This document shows positions 19,233 to 28,456 of a DNA stretch of 35,187 nt, piece after piece. The notes below the pieces were generated by a model, which searched no databases, was not told the origin of the DNA, and saw nothing but the letters and a program-made list of their open reading frames with translations. Position 1 is the first letter of the stretch; each line of letters opens with the position of its first letter. The stretch is from Candidatus Pacearchaeota archaeon (GTDB taxonomy: Archaea; Nanoarchaeota; Nanoarchaeia; Pacearchaeales; GW2011-AR1), in the NCBI GenBank assembly GCA_023228245.1, contig JALOBN010000030.1, positions 1 to 35,187 on the forward strand. The letters run 5' to 3'. The position numbers and the translations under genes were made by a program.

Positions 19233-21751
19233 TGGGAATTGAACTTGCTCGTGCTTTTGTAGCTGTACGTGCTGACACTTCTAGAGTGGGCTCGGACATT
19301 CAAGCGGCACGTCCTGGTATAGAATCGGCAGTTGGGGGTTTAGTCTCGTCAATTGGTGGTATGCGTGGGGCTTTGATGGGTTTGGTTGGTGTTGGATCTG
19401 CAATTGGGGCTGTGTTCAAGGCAGGCAAGTTTGAGCAGACCACCATCGCCTTTGAAACTATGATGGGCAGTGCTTCAGAAACAAAAGACACATTAGAACG
19501 ACTCACTGAATTTGCTGCCAAGACACCATTTGAAATGCCTGAGATTGAACAGGCAGCCAGAGGGCTTATCATGTTTGGTGAGCGTGGTGATGAGTTGATG
19601 AAGACCTTGAACACTCTTGGCAATGCGGCTTCTGGGACAAGCACCCCATTCGGTATGTTGGCTTTGATTTTCAATCAGGTGCGTGGTGTTGGGAAATTAC
19701 TCACCCAAGACTTCCGCCAGTTGTCAACTCGTGGTGTTATGAGTTTAGCTGACATTGCAAAATACTACAAAGTGACAACAGCTGAAGCTCAAAAGATGCT
19801 GTCCACTGGTAGGATTAGTTTTGAAGACTTGAAGAAGATATTGGAGTCTCTAAGTGAAAAGGGTGGTAGATTTGAGAACTTGATGGAGCGTCAATCTACA
19901 TCATTGCTGGGGCTGTGGTCTACACTGAAGGATGCTATAGGAATCACTGCTAGACAAATCGGTATGGTTCTCTTGCCTACTGCTAAAGACTTTGTTTCCA
20001 TAGCGATTCAAGCTACTGAAGCTGTTCGTAATTGGGTGCAGGAGCATAAGAATCTTGTTACGTTGATGGTTCAGTTAGCAGAGGTGTGGATAGGATACAA
20101 GATGGCTATCTATGGTGCTCGAACAGCCATGATTGCTTACCATGCCATTGCTTCAGCTGCGGTGGGAATTCGTGTTGGTGGATCTGCTATCAAATCTTTA
20201 CTTGGAACAGCAGCAGGAACAGCAGCAGGAACAGCAGCAGGAACAGCAGCAGGAACAGCAGCAGGAACAGCAGCAGGAACAGCAGCAGGAACAGCAGCAG
20301 GAACAGCAGCAGGAGCAGCAGCAGGAACAGCAGCAGGAACAGCAGCAGGAACAGCAGCAGGAACAGCAGCAGGAACAGCAGCAGGAACAGCAGCAGGAAC
20401 AGCAGCAGGAACAGCAGCACCAGCTTTGTGGTCTTGGGGTAAGAGTGGAATGCAAGGTTATTCATCTGGAGCCGTGGACATAGCAGCAGGGACTGCTGCA
20501 CGTTCCTTGTGGATGTTGGGTGCGAAGGCAGGTTTGGTGGGACTTATTTTAGTTGGGTTAGCTAAGATTGGCACTCAGCTTTATGATATTTGGTCGGCTT
20601 GGAAAGATAAGGAGAATGAGCAAGAAAAGGGAAAGAAATTAGATGCAGCAACTAAGACCGCATATCAAAATGGACTTCGTGCTTTGAAAGAGGAAGATGA
20701 AAGAAAAATAGAAGAGGCCAGGAAAGAAATTCGTGGTACGGGTGGACATCACCAACGTTCTCAATCAGAAGAATCCATAAAGGTCGCCACGCAAGCAGGA
20801 AACATAGAGAATCAAAGAAGCTCATATGAGCAAGACATAGCTGCTATGTGGGCTAAATCAAGGTTAGGTGGGGAGGGGGCATTAAATCCATCGGAGATGT
20901 TAGAATACATCAGGCAAAGAATCAGACTAGATCGAGTAGAGGCAAACGATACCATCCGCAAGGCACGTGAAGAAATCGAAAAGCTATCAGATGGTTGGAC
21001 TGAGGCCACTGAAAAGTTGCGGGAGTTTATTTTAGCCCATCCTAAAGCAACCCCATCTATAATTCGAGAGTATCAAACTGCATTACAAGATATTGATTAT
21101 GCTGCTGCTGATAAGGATCTACGGGAATTACAATTTACCTTGATGGGGCTGCAAGAGAATTGGACTAATGTAGAATCAGCAACTCAGTCTTGGGCTAGAG
21201 CCAACAAGGGGGCATCTCAACAGCAAGTTGAATGGTATCGTATTTTCCAAACAGGCATCAAATCTGAAGGGATTCAAAAAGAACTAGAAGACATTCGATT
21301 TGGTTTGGTTGGCTTATATGAGGGATGGACTAATGTAGAATCAGCAACTCAGTCTTGGGCTAGAGCCAACAAAACAGCTACTCAGGGTCAAGTGCAAGAG
21401 TTCAGAAGGTTGCAGCAGGCTACTCAGGCAATAAATCTCTGGAAAGAAACCCATCCAGTAGCATTGTCCAAAGACAATATCAATGAATGGATAGGGGCGT
21501 ATAACCGAAAAGAAATTGACAAAGAAACACTGACTCGGTTGCTATTGAGGGAGAAGTCTAAGTTTGGTGGTCGTTGGGCGTGGGAAGGGAGTGTTGGTGC
21601 TGGTGATCTAGGACGACGGATTCAAGATGCCATGCTAAGACCCACGGACAAAACACTACAAGAGAACAAAGAACAAAATAAGCATTTGATTGGCATCAAA
21701 GAAATCTTGAATGAAATCAAAGGCAAGGCAGCACCAGGGATGCTAAAATGA
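19232..21751 (+). CDS. Tape measure protein
   Basis: An 839-residue protein starting at ATG 19232 (TTG 19229 is also in frame). The N-terminal part has the tape measure pattern: F-V-A-V-R-A-D-T-S, then a hydrophobic Gly-rich region (about 31-63), T-F-E-T-like helices with A-A-K-T-P-F-E-M-P-E-I-E-Q-A-A-R and L-T-Q-D-F-R-Q-L-S-T-R-G-V (tape measure core). Residues 325-396 are 18 tandem G-T-A-A units. A membrane-like segment G-L-V-G-L-I-L-V-G-L follows near 435. Residues from 589 are three 55-residue repeats, then a helical end. It sets tail length (about 0.15 nm per residue, so near 125 nm) and is ejected with the genome. Confidence 0.9.
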   Translation: MGIELARAFVAVRADTSRVGSDIQAARPGIESAVGGLVSSIGGMRGALMGLVGVGSAIGAVFKAGKFEQTTIAFETMMGSASETKDTLERLTEFAAKTPFEMPEIEQAARGLIMFGERGDELMKTLNTLGNAASGTSTPFGMLALIFNQVRGVGKLLTQDFRQLSTRGVMSLADIAKYYKVTTAEAQKMLSTGRISFEDLKKILESLSEKGGRFENLMERQSTSLLGLWSTLKDAIGITARQIGMVLLPTAKDFVSIAIQATEAVRNWVQEHKNLVTLMVQLAEVWIGYKMAIYGARTAMIAYHAIASAAVGIRVGGSAIKSLLGTAAGTAAGTAAGTAAGTAAGTAAGTAAGTAAGTAAGAAAGTAAGTAAGTAAGTAAGTAAGTAAGTAAGTAAPALWSWGKSGMQGYSSGAVDIAAGTAARSLWMLGAKAGLVGLILVGLAKIGTQLYDIWSAWKDKENEQEKGKKLDAATKTAYQNGLRALKEEDERKIEEARKEIRGTGGHHQRSQSEESIKVATQAGNIENQRSSYEQDIAAMWAKSRLGGEGALNPSEMLEYIRQRIRLDRVEANDTIRKAREEIEKLSDGWTEATEKLREFILAHPKATPSIIREYQTALQDIDYAAADKDLRELQFTLMGLQENWTNVESATQSWARANKGASQQQVEWYRIFQTGIKSEGIQKELEDIRFGLVGLYEGWTNVESATQSWARANKTATQGQVQEFRRLQQATQAINLWKETHPVALSKDNINEWIGAYNRKEIDKETLTRLLLREKSKFGGRWAWEGSVGAGDLGRRIQDAMLRPTDKTLQENKEQNKHLIGIKEILNEIKGKAAPGMLK
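20204..20419 (+). repeat. 18 tandem copies of a 12-bp unit (GTAA repeats) in the tape measure
   Basis: Unit GGAACAGCAGCA, 216 bp in all, in frame as Gly-Thr-Ala-Ala. Seventeen copies are identical at every base; only the tenth differs (GGAGCAGCAGCA at 20312-20323, Gly-Ala-Ala-Ala). Absence of synonymous drift implies recent or ongoing copy-number change, which always keeps the frame. Confidence 0.95.
20996..21490 (+). repeat. Three tandem 55-residue repeats in the tape measure
   Basis: Trp589, Trp644 and Trp699 begin repeats exactly 165 bp apart, each G/N-W-T followed by a helical segment. The last two share 47 identical bases (21161-21207 and 21326-21372), the first is diverged. A new duplication on an older repeat is the likely history. 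Confidence 0.85.
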
Positions 21752-22671
21752 TAGACCACAACGACTGGCGATTACAGACTGATGGGGGTATTCGCTACAA
21801 GCTGGTGGATATGTCTGGGTCATTTGAGGCTGATAACGCAGAAGCAAAACAGACTTATATCATTCGCTCTCAGGATTTGATGGCATTTGTGTTGGAGAGC
21901 TTTCCCTTAATTGCCTTTATGGGAAACACCATCACAATACAACGTGCTCGATCAATGCCTGGTTATGTCGGTTTGCTGTCTCGAAAGGTGAGTTTCAAAG
22001 CTCACACAGAAGGCAAGCCAATTGACCCATTTGGAGTGGATGGTGATGCCCCTGATGGGACATACGAACCGTACTTGACTCTGGATGTAGACTATACCTC
22101 TGGAAATTGCACCGAGCCTGACCAAGATGATCCCATTACATTCCTGGAGATCAGTAGTACAGCATCAACCAATTTTCTAGCTGATACTATGGGATCTTTT
22201 GGGGCAGTTTGGGTATCTGCCCCAGGAACAGAAGAGGATCCAGCAGTAGACATTGACGTTCCATCGTCAGTTATTGAAACATCTATCGAGTGGAGTTTTC
22301 GTTGGCCACAAGTGCCCTATGAATACTTTTCCGACACGTTGATTACTCGTATACGGGATCGATTGGGCAAGGTCAATTCTGGTCCCACCAAATTATTCAG
22401 TAACGCCCCTGCTGAAACCATTTTGTTCTTGGGGTATTCAATTAGCCAGTCGGCTACTTGGAATAGGAAAGAAGGGGTTACACTTCCTCCATTGAATGTG
22501 GATTTCAAGTTCTTGGAAAAGAACTTTATGGCTGGTGATTGGACTGGTGAGGGGGAGATGCAAGTAACCCATAATCACATTTATCGCAAGGGATGTGGTT
22601 GGCGCAGGTTGTTGATCAATGGGTTGCCAATTTTTGCCACTACTGATATGGATGGGATGTTTACCAGATGA
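21748..22671 (+). CDS. Tail tip protein, unknown family, 307 aa
   Basis: ATG 21748 overlaps the tape measure stop (ATGA). A 307-residue beta-rich protein with many acidic residues. Its first half has strands such as Q-T-Y-I-I-R-S and R-A-R-S-M-P-G-Y-V-G, and its second half has F-L-G-Y-S-I-S-Q-S and W-N-R-K-E-G-V-T-L-P-P-L-N-V-D-F-K. The position just after the tape measure is where phages encode distal tail and tail-tip proteins. I recognise no sequence family. Role is inferred from position. Confidence 0.55.
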   Translation: MIDHNDWRLQTDGGIRYKLVDMSGSFEADNAEAKQTYIIRSQDLMAFVLESFPLIAFMGNTITIQRARSMPGYVGLLSRKVSFKAHTEGKPIDPFGVDGDAPDGTYEPYLTLDVDYTSGNCTEPDQDDPITFLEISSTASTNFLADTMGSFGAVWVSAPGTEEDPAVDIDVPSSVIETSIEWSFRWPQVPYEYFSDTLITRIRDRLGKVNSGPTKLFSNAPAETILFLGYSISQSATWNRKEGVTLPPLNVDFKFLEKNFMAGDWTGEGEMQVTHNHIYRKGCGWRRLLINGLPIFATTDMDGMFTR

Positions 22672-23621
22672 AGTTCCCAGAGAAAAAACCTGGTGACTAC
22701 CTCGAAGCTTCCCACATCAATGATCTGAATGGTGTGGGCAAACAATTGGCCGGTATCAGGTCTGGTGGGAATCTATCCATTCACAAGGGGGATTTTCTTA
22801 GTGTCGGGGGATTAAACCGTTGGCATCAATACGATGTAGAAGTTTCCAAAGCACAGCCTGACACAGAGGCGATTGATAAGTTGTGGATGATCAAACTGCG
22901 ATTTTGGTCTACAGCAGAAGCAAAATGGAAGAGTGGCACTGATGAGTACAAATTAGATGCTTCTGATACAGATGGCAGTTTATCAGTTGGCAGTAAGCTA
23001 ATAGCCTTCTGGAACATTCAACGTGGAATGTTTGTTCCAATCTCACCATCATCATCTAATAGTTGGTTCTATTTGGTTCGAGGGTCCATTGAGAACAACA
23101 CAGTGGGGGCACTAGCAAATCCATTGCTATTAAATGATGTGACTTGTGCCCGCTATGATCCAACGGTAGACCCAGAAACAGGCATTCCCCAGATCGGCCC
23201 TGAAGTCAGTATTTGTGTCATTGATTCAGCAAGGCAACTTGGCTGTTGGCCTGGTGATGTGATACAAGCTGTGGCTACTGATGGGACAATACTACTAGAT
23301 ACAGATACTGGCTTACCTCCAGCAGAAGGACACGAAGAAGACGAGTCAGTTGACGAGTACAATGTGTGGGAGATTGTGAACAGAGTATCTGCCCAACTCA
23401 GTTATGCGGCGGTAATGGGAATTGATGGTGTAGGTGATCTGGAGTCGGAACTATGGCAATACACGACAGTGACAATCAACGGCGTCGAATACATCAAGGT
23501 TGTGTGGGGTGATCTGTTGTCTGAAGGTGATGTGATACATGGTGGGGAAGATCTGAGAGTATCCTACGATCCTGACACAAGGAGATGGCAAGCTACAGCA
23601 ACGCCGTGCTACAATGATTAG
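22668..23621 (+). CDS. Tail tip or minor tail protein, unknown family, 317 aa
   Basis: ATG 22668 overlaps the previous stop (ATGA). The 317-residue protein begins K-K-P-G-D-Y-L-E-A-S-H-I-N-D-L-N, a P-G-D-x-x-x-A-x-H-I-N-x-L pattern common at the start of tail-associated proteins. The rest is beta-rich and acidic, with W-x-I-x-L-R-F-W-S and C-W-P-G-D-V-I-Q-A segments, and may have domain-like repeats. It overlaps the next gene by 8 bases. Tail role from position; family unknown. Confidence 0.55.
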   Translation: MKFPEKKPGDYLEASHINDLNGVGKQLAGIRSGGNLSIHKGDFLSVGGLNRWHQYDVEVSKAQPDTEAIDKLWMIKLRFWSTAEAKWKSGTDEYKLDASDTDGSLSVGSKLIAFWNIQRGMFVPISPSSSNSWFYLVRGSIENNTVGALANPLLLNDVTCARYDPTVDPETGIPQIGPEVSICVIDSARQLGCWPGDVIQAVATDGTILLDTDTGLPPAEGHEEDESVDEYNVWEIVNRVSAQLSYAAVMGIDGVGDLESELWQYTTVTINGVEYIKVVWGDLLSEGDVIHGGEDLRVSYDPDTRRWQATATPCYND

Positions 23622-26600
23622 CAGTGGAACAATTCATCTAGCGCCAGGATGCCGACTTCCACCGCCGTGCGGAGTTGGGCAACCTGTGTACTATGATGGG
23701 GAGAAGTGCTTCTTTCAAGACGACGGTACTCTTTGTACTGGGAAACAATGGAAGCTCCCTTGTTTCTATGATGTGACACTCACTCAATCCTCTGGTTCAT
23801 ACGCCCATCACGGAATGTGTGGCAAGTATCGCTTGGCACTCAATGCCTGTGCAAACGGACCGTACTGGCGCATTGAGGCGTGTGGCTTCACGATGACGCT
23901 CGTGCCAGTGAGATTTGGCATCAATTCTGGTGCCCAGCCGCTGTGCTGGGAGTGTTATCCAGAAGTGGATGGTGGTCATTGCTGCGTATGGGGATTCAGA
24001 CTCACTATTACCTATGGGTTGTTTGGACCAGGGCTGTTGCAGCTAGAATCAGAAATCTGCTCTGTTCATTACCCTTATGCCCCACCCGACTACATTGCTG
24101 AGGGATGCACGGGATGGATTGCAACACACCAAAATTGTTCGAGTGAATTATGCACGCCAGAAGGAACATGGTGGTCAACACGCACAGAAATGTTAGCGGG
24201 TCTGGAAATTGGAGCAACAATCTATCTTGACTACCTCTATGCTCCAAGTACCTATTGGGTAGATGGTGAGAAGTACGATAGGCTTCATCTTATGGGTGGT
24301 GGATGCAATGATCCACCAACTGATCCACCAGGGGGAGAAGTTTGGATGCAAACTGGTTGCTTTCCAACCTTCCAGGCAAGGGCAGTTCCAGTCTTTCCTG
24401 GACCGCCCGCATACACAAACACGGGACTTGCTGAAAAATGCTGTGAGAGGCAGCGATGTACCTCCCATTTTGTTCAGCAAACAGAGCGTAATGATGAGCT
24501 AGGTACTTATGACGGACCTTGTTGCATTGAAGTTCGATATAGTGGAGTCAAGGCAAGGCAAACTGAATGGATACCGCCGACGGCCTATTATGGCTATCAG
24601 GCCGACCTGCCGGACCTGGCGATGAATCCAACGATTCAACTCAAAAATGAGCGTTGCAGCATTCCTAGCCAAATTGCGTTCAATTATGATTTGTGGCGCA
24701 CTGATGTTGCCGCTTCACTCAATCCAATGCCAACTCTATTGTACATCTGGGGAGAGTTGGTCAGGGTTGTGATTGACCATTTTGAGATGTTTGGATTAAG
24801 AATCTCTGCCTCGTTGATTGGTGCAGAGCAGATTGCCGTCGAGGATCAGGCCAACTATCACAATCGAGCTATTGGATTCTCAAAAACTCTGCCGGACATC
24901 TATTATTTTTCTGCGCCATCGACCTCATCTGGATGTTGGTGCTACAAAGCTATCACTGGTGAAGGCGAAGACGATTATGAGTTTCGATTTCCTGGATATT
25001 CGGTTTGGTACGGCCAGGTGTTCACGCTCGACAACCTGGGCGGCATGACGTTGGATTATGACCCAGCACTGTCTGTTGGATTTGACGACCCCGACTATCG
25101 CGGTCCAGACTACACGGGAGCAACGGCAAGTATCTGGTTGAACCGCACCGACTTTTACAACTGTCGAAATGATACGGATTGCACCGAACTATCTCACGCC
25201 TGGGGATGGACGCTCGATTGGATGACTGGGTTTGGTAGGCCTGAATCAATCGTGATGCGAAAGTCTGATGGTGCTGCATTGCGATGGTCGCACCCGCTGC
25301 GGAAGTGGATGTTGTTTGTCGATCCCACTCTGCGCGATGCCGCTTGTCAAATGCGACTACTGCTTAGTTGTGAGAAACTCGGATTCAATTATGGGTTCAC
25401 ATTTCCGAGTGGATATGATCCATGTCCAGATGGTAATCCAGTCGATCCGGTCACCATCCGATTCACGAAGGACATACCACATGATCCTGTTCAACGTGTA
25501 GACTATTTGGAATGTGGCTTCCTGCCAGGTAGCGACATGGTACTGACACCAGTGTGTGGAATGCCATCGCCTATGCCAGAGTCTTCCAAATGCGATCCGA
25601 CGGGTTGGACAATATCATCGGCTTATGGAATAACAACAATCAGCGGTTACTCTGGTGTTGATGAAGAAACGGGGGTGGAGTACACCGTTGTGAGGATAGC
25701 TGATGGTGAGTTTGGGGAAGGGAATTATACTCTGCAAGTGCAGTTACACGACGTGGATGATACTTCATACACAGTATCGTTCACAACTGGAAATCTTGTT
25801 GATTGTTGTCAATCATATCCAATTGATATTGTGTTGGGTGGATACGCTGCGACGATTCAGCCGTACTGCCCCACACCATGTGATACTGATTGTTGGCTTG
25901 TTAGTTTCACACCTCCTGGAGAGTCCACTGTTTACTACATCTGTGTGAAGGATGGGACGTGGTGGAGATATTCTAGTGAGCACATAGTTGTAGATGTTGT
26001 TCGTATGCTTGGCGACACTCCAGGTACTTTCAACTACTTTCTCATTCGCAACATATTTGATGCTTACGATGAGACTTATACGAGTGATGTGGCTATCTTT
26101 ACGGGTGGTTCAAATTGTGATGACGATGTAGAACTTGAAGCTGTTTGTCAATTTCAGCAACCCGGTGGTACATTTCTTGCCGGCACGGCAACAATGACAA
26201 CCAACGTGCGTTCCTCACATGCTCCCGTGGGAACAGCCAAAACAATCACGATAATTCAAGGCGAATCGTATGAGTTCACAGAAGAGGATTTTGGTTTCAC
26301 CGATCCCGATGACACACCACCAAACAACTTTGTTGCTGTTCATATCACAACGCTGCCAACGCATGGAACGTTGTACTTGTCGGGTGTTGCTGTTGCAGTG
26401 TCCCAGAGAATCACAGTGGCCCAGATAGCAAACTTGACGTACCTAGCTGATGGTGCTGGCGAGCCTTATGCTACATTCACTTTCCAGGTTGAAGACGATG
26501 GGGGTTTGTGTCGTGGTGGAGACACAATTGATGAGACACCGAGACTTATCACGTTCAATGTATTTGCCATAAACCACGCTCCAGTTGGAACAAGTCAGAC

Positions 26601-26940
26601 AATAGAAGTGCCGCCATATGCTGAACTTGATGAAGGACTATTCCCAATCACGGTGGCAATGTTTGGATTCACTGATCCCAATGACGACCCGCCAAATAAT
26701 TTCAAGTCAGTTAGAATCGAAAGTTTGCCGACCAGCGGTAGTTTCTTTGGGATTGTGGAGGAAGGGGACGAGTTTACAGTTGCACAAATAAATGGAGAAT
26801 TCCTGATATTTGTCCCTGATCCAATTGCTGGTCCAATAAACTCAAGTTTCACGTTCAGGGTCAGGGACGATGGAGGAACAGCCAACGGCGGTGTTGATTT
26901 GGATACGGCAGCTAGAACCCTCACGCTTCATAGAACATAG
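23614..26940 (+). CDS. Large Cys-rich tail protein with two cadherin-like C-terminal domains
   Basis: A 1108-residue protein, likely the receptor-facing tail fibre or tip. Residues 1 to about 860 are beta-rich and carry some 42 cysteines (about 5%), with pairs such as C-C at several points; the last two domains have just one. Residues about 868-985 and 987-1108 are two homologous cadherin-like domains, each opening with H-A-P-V-G-T, holding F-T-D-P-D/N-D and L-P-T-x-G strands and closing F-x-F-x-V-x-D-D-G-G. Such domains bind calcium in large adhesion proteins. Cys richness is unusual for phage tails, and would suit disulfide bonding outside the cell or metal sites. It is the largest gene in the window and begins 8 bases inside its neighbour. 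Confidence 0.7.
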   Translation: MISSGTIHLAPGCRLPPPCGVGQPVYYDGEKCFFQDDGTLCTGKQWKLPCFYDVTLTQSSGSYAHHGMCGKYRLALNACANGPYWRIEACGFTMTLVPVRFGINSGAQPLCWECYPEVDGGHCCVWGFRLTITYGLFGPGLLQLESEICSVHYPYAPPDYIAEGCTGWIATHQNCSSELCTPEGTWWSTRTEMLAGLEIGATIYLDYLYAPSTYWVDGEKYDRLHLMGGGCNDPPTDPPGGEVWMQTGCFPTFQARAVPVFPGPPAYTNTGLAEKCCERQRCTSHFVQQTERNDELGTYDGPCCIEVRYSGVKARQTEWIPPTAYYGYQADLPDLAMNPTIQLKNERCSIPSQIAFNYDLWRTDVAASLNPMPTLLYIWGELVRVVIDHFEMFGLRISASLIGAEQIAVEDQANYHNRAIGFSKTLPDIYYFSAPSTSSGCWCYKAITGEGEDDYEFRFPGYSVWYGQVFTLDNLGGMTLDYDPALSVGFDDPDYRGPDYTGATASIWLNRTDFYNCRNDTDCTELSHAWGWTLDWMTGFGRPESIVMRKSDGAALRWSHPLRKWMLFVDPTLRDAACQMRLLLSCEKLGFNYGFTFPSGYDPCPDGNPVDPVTIRFTKDIPHDPVQRVDYLECGFLPGSDMVLTPVCGMPSPMPESSKCDPTGWTISSAYGITTISGYSGVDEETGVEYTVVRIADGEFGEGNYTLQVQLHDVDDTSYTVSFTTGNLVDCCQSYPIDIVLGGYAATIQPYCPTPCDTDCWLVSFTPPGESTVYYICVKDGTWWRYSSEHIVVDVVRMLGDTPGTFNYFLIRNIFDAYDETYTSDVAIFTGGSNCDDDVELEAVCQFQQPGGTFLAGTATMTTNVRSSHAPVGTAKTITIIQGESYEFTEEDFGFTDPDDTPPNNFVAVHITTLPTHGTLYLSGVAVAVSQRITVAQIANLTYLADGAGEPYATFTFQVEDDGGLCRGGDTIDETPRLITFNVFAINHAPVGTSQTIEVPPYAELDEGLFPITVAMFGFTDPNDDPPNNFKSVRIESLPTSGSFFGIVEEGDEFTVAQINGEFLIFVPDPIAGPINSSFTFRVRDDGGTANGGVDLDTAARTLTLHRT

Positions 26941-26957
26941 ATAGAAAGAGCACTAAC

Positions 26958-27593
26958 ATGGGATGTGGACAACGAGCAAACTACAAGGATGCCGGTCTGG
27001 TCGCTCAAGATGTTGTGGCTGTTTGCAAGTACAATCTCGCCCAGATGGCCGCCCAATTATCCGAGGCACAGTTAGCAACTCCGCAGTCGGCCGCTCAGCT
27101 TGGACGGTGTGCCGTCTGTCTAGCGATTGCGCCGGTCGGATACTGTGGCATTCTAGCGGCCCGTCCCGATCTTAGGGATTGTCAGGCCCGATGGGATGCG
27201 TGGCAACAAGTAATTGTAAACGGATGTGATCGTTTTGTAGCAAAAGAACGAATTGCCGAAGTGGTGTCAACCCAGAAGGATATTATTATTATGAGTGAAG
27301 AACGACAATTGGCAGAGGCCCCATCTGAGCCGGGAATGTACTGGGCACAAGTGAACCTCCCAAAACCAGTAGCACAACCTGCTGGTAATGTTCCGAGGTT
27401 ATCAGTGCTACAGACATCATCATCTACTAAGGCATACAATTGCATACTAGTCGTACTAGGTGAAAAGTGGTTGGCTGGTTGGGCCATGCCTATCCCAGAG
27501 GTGCAAGGCAGCTTGCTTGGAAATTGGCAGCGAATTGTTGAAGGACAGATTGTTGCTGTTGGACCGAAGGTCGAAGTACCTCACCTGGAGTGA
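26958..27593 (+). CDS. Hypothetical protein, 211 aa, Cys-bearing N-terminus
   Basis: A 211-residue protein with ATG 26958 behind GAAAGAG (26944-26950). The N-terminal half is helical and has several cysteines (M-G-C-G, C-K-Y, R-C-A-V-C-L, G-Y-C-G, D-C-Q, G-C-D), possibly disulfides or metal ligands. The C-terminal half has strands with P-G-M-Y-W-A-Q-V and N-C-I-L-V-V-L-G-E-K-W. No family is recognised. It links the tail genes to the modification cassette, since its end overlaps the candidate start of the next gene. A tail accessory or chaperone is possible. Confidence 0.5.
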   Translation: MGCGQRANYKDAGLVAQDVVAVCKYNLAQMAAQLSEAQLATPQSAAQLGRCAVCLAIAPVGYCGILAARPDLRDCQARWDAWQQVIVNGCDRFVAKERIAEVVSTQKDIIIMSEERQLAEAPSEPGMYWAQVNLPKPVAQPAGNVPRLSVLQTSSSTKAYNCILVVLGEKWLAGWAMPIPEVQGSLLGNWQRIVEGQIVAVGPKVEVPHLE

Positions 27594-27595
27594 TT

Positions 27596-28456
27596 ATGGA
27601 ATCCAATTGGGAAGACCCTCTCATCATTCTTAATCGACTGAGGGTACAGACGCATTCCTTGAGAAACTTGCTAGCAGGCCATCCAGCATTTCTAATAGGT
27701 GGTGGGCCGTCTGCTAACGATTTGCCATTGGAATTGTTGGGCACTCGGGGAATATGGTCCATCTGTGTCAATAATTCCGCAGGTCACCCACGAATCAGAC
27801 CTCAGGCATTTGTGTGCAGTGACCCACCCAAGAAGTTTAGTCACAGCATCTGGCTTGACCCTGGAATCATGAAGTTCGTACCAAGTCCCAAAATGAATGG
27901 TCGTCGTAGTAGGCTGAGGCAACGGAAGGATGGAGTATTTACAGACCTGGCAGAAACTGTAACAGCTATGCCAAACGTCTGGGGTTTCCAGCGAAATAGT
28001 TGGTTGTACCCAGATGATCGATTCTTCAGTGATCCTGGTGCCTGTTGGGGCAACCATGAGGCCGGTTCCAAAACCACGGGTCAGCCAAAAACTGTATGTA
28101 CTATGCTGCTAGCCTTGCGATTGTTGTACTATCTCGGTGCCAGGCGAATATATTTGGTGGGAGTTGATTTTCTAATGACGCCAGAGAGAGGATACAGTTT
28201 CAATCAGGGTCGGGACAAAGGAGCCAGCGATTCCAACAATACCATATTTACTACAGTGAATCAGTGGCTAGTTGAAATGATGGCAAATGGAACATTCAGT
28301 AGATTTGGATGTGAGGTATACAACTGCTATGAATTTTCAGGTTTGCGTGCGTTTTCATATGTTCCCTTTGAGGATGCCATCGCAGACGCTAGGGGGATAA
28401 TAGAACAGGTGCCTGATTTGGCTCATTGGTATGATCCTGAGGAGGCCAAGAAGTGA
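27596..28456 (+). CDS. MptE-like / DUF115-type protein, possible glycosyltransferase
   Basis: ATG 27596 five bases after GGAG (27587-27590); an in-frame GTG at 27590 is also possible. The 286-residue protein has G-G-G-P-S-A-N-D (35-42) and I-C-V-N-N-S strands, matching the G-x-G-P-S-L and x-N-x-x motifs of the DUF115/MptE-like and GT42 sialyltransferase-like group, which use a nucleotide-sugar or nucleotide. The L-L-Y-Y-L-G-A-R-R-I-Y-L-V-G-V-D-F region (about 173-189) is also typical. Phage members of this group are linked to flagellin- or surface-glycan modification. Substrate unknown; overlaps the cupin start (GTGA). Confidence 0.65.
   Translation: MESNWEDPLIILNRLRVQTHSLRNLLAGHPAFLIGGGPSANDLPLELLGTRGIWSICVNNSAGHPRIRPQAFVCSDPPKKFSHSIWLDPGIMKFVPSPKMNGRRSRLRQRKDGVFTDLAETVTAMPNVWGFQRNSWLYPDDRFFSDPGACWGNHEAGSKTTGQPKTVCTMLLALRLLYYLGARRIYLVGVDFLMTPERGYSFNQGRDKGASDSNNTIFTTVNQWLVEMMANGTFSRFGCEVYNCYEFSGLRAFSYVPFEDAIADARGIIEQVPDLAHWYDPEEAKK

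Noticed and set aside
20204..20419. CRISPR-like tandem repeat
   Set aside because: The 12-bp units are contiguous with no spacers and lie inside a coding frame.
20086..20501. Long open frames in other phases and on the minus strand over the GTAA array (Cys-, Gln- and Leu-rich repeats)
   Set aside because: They are the other readings of a 12-bp tandem repeat, which stays open in all frames; only the tape measure frame continues on both sides.
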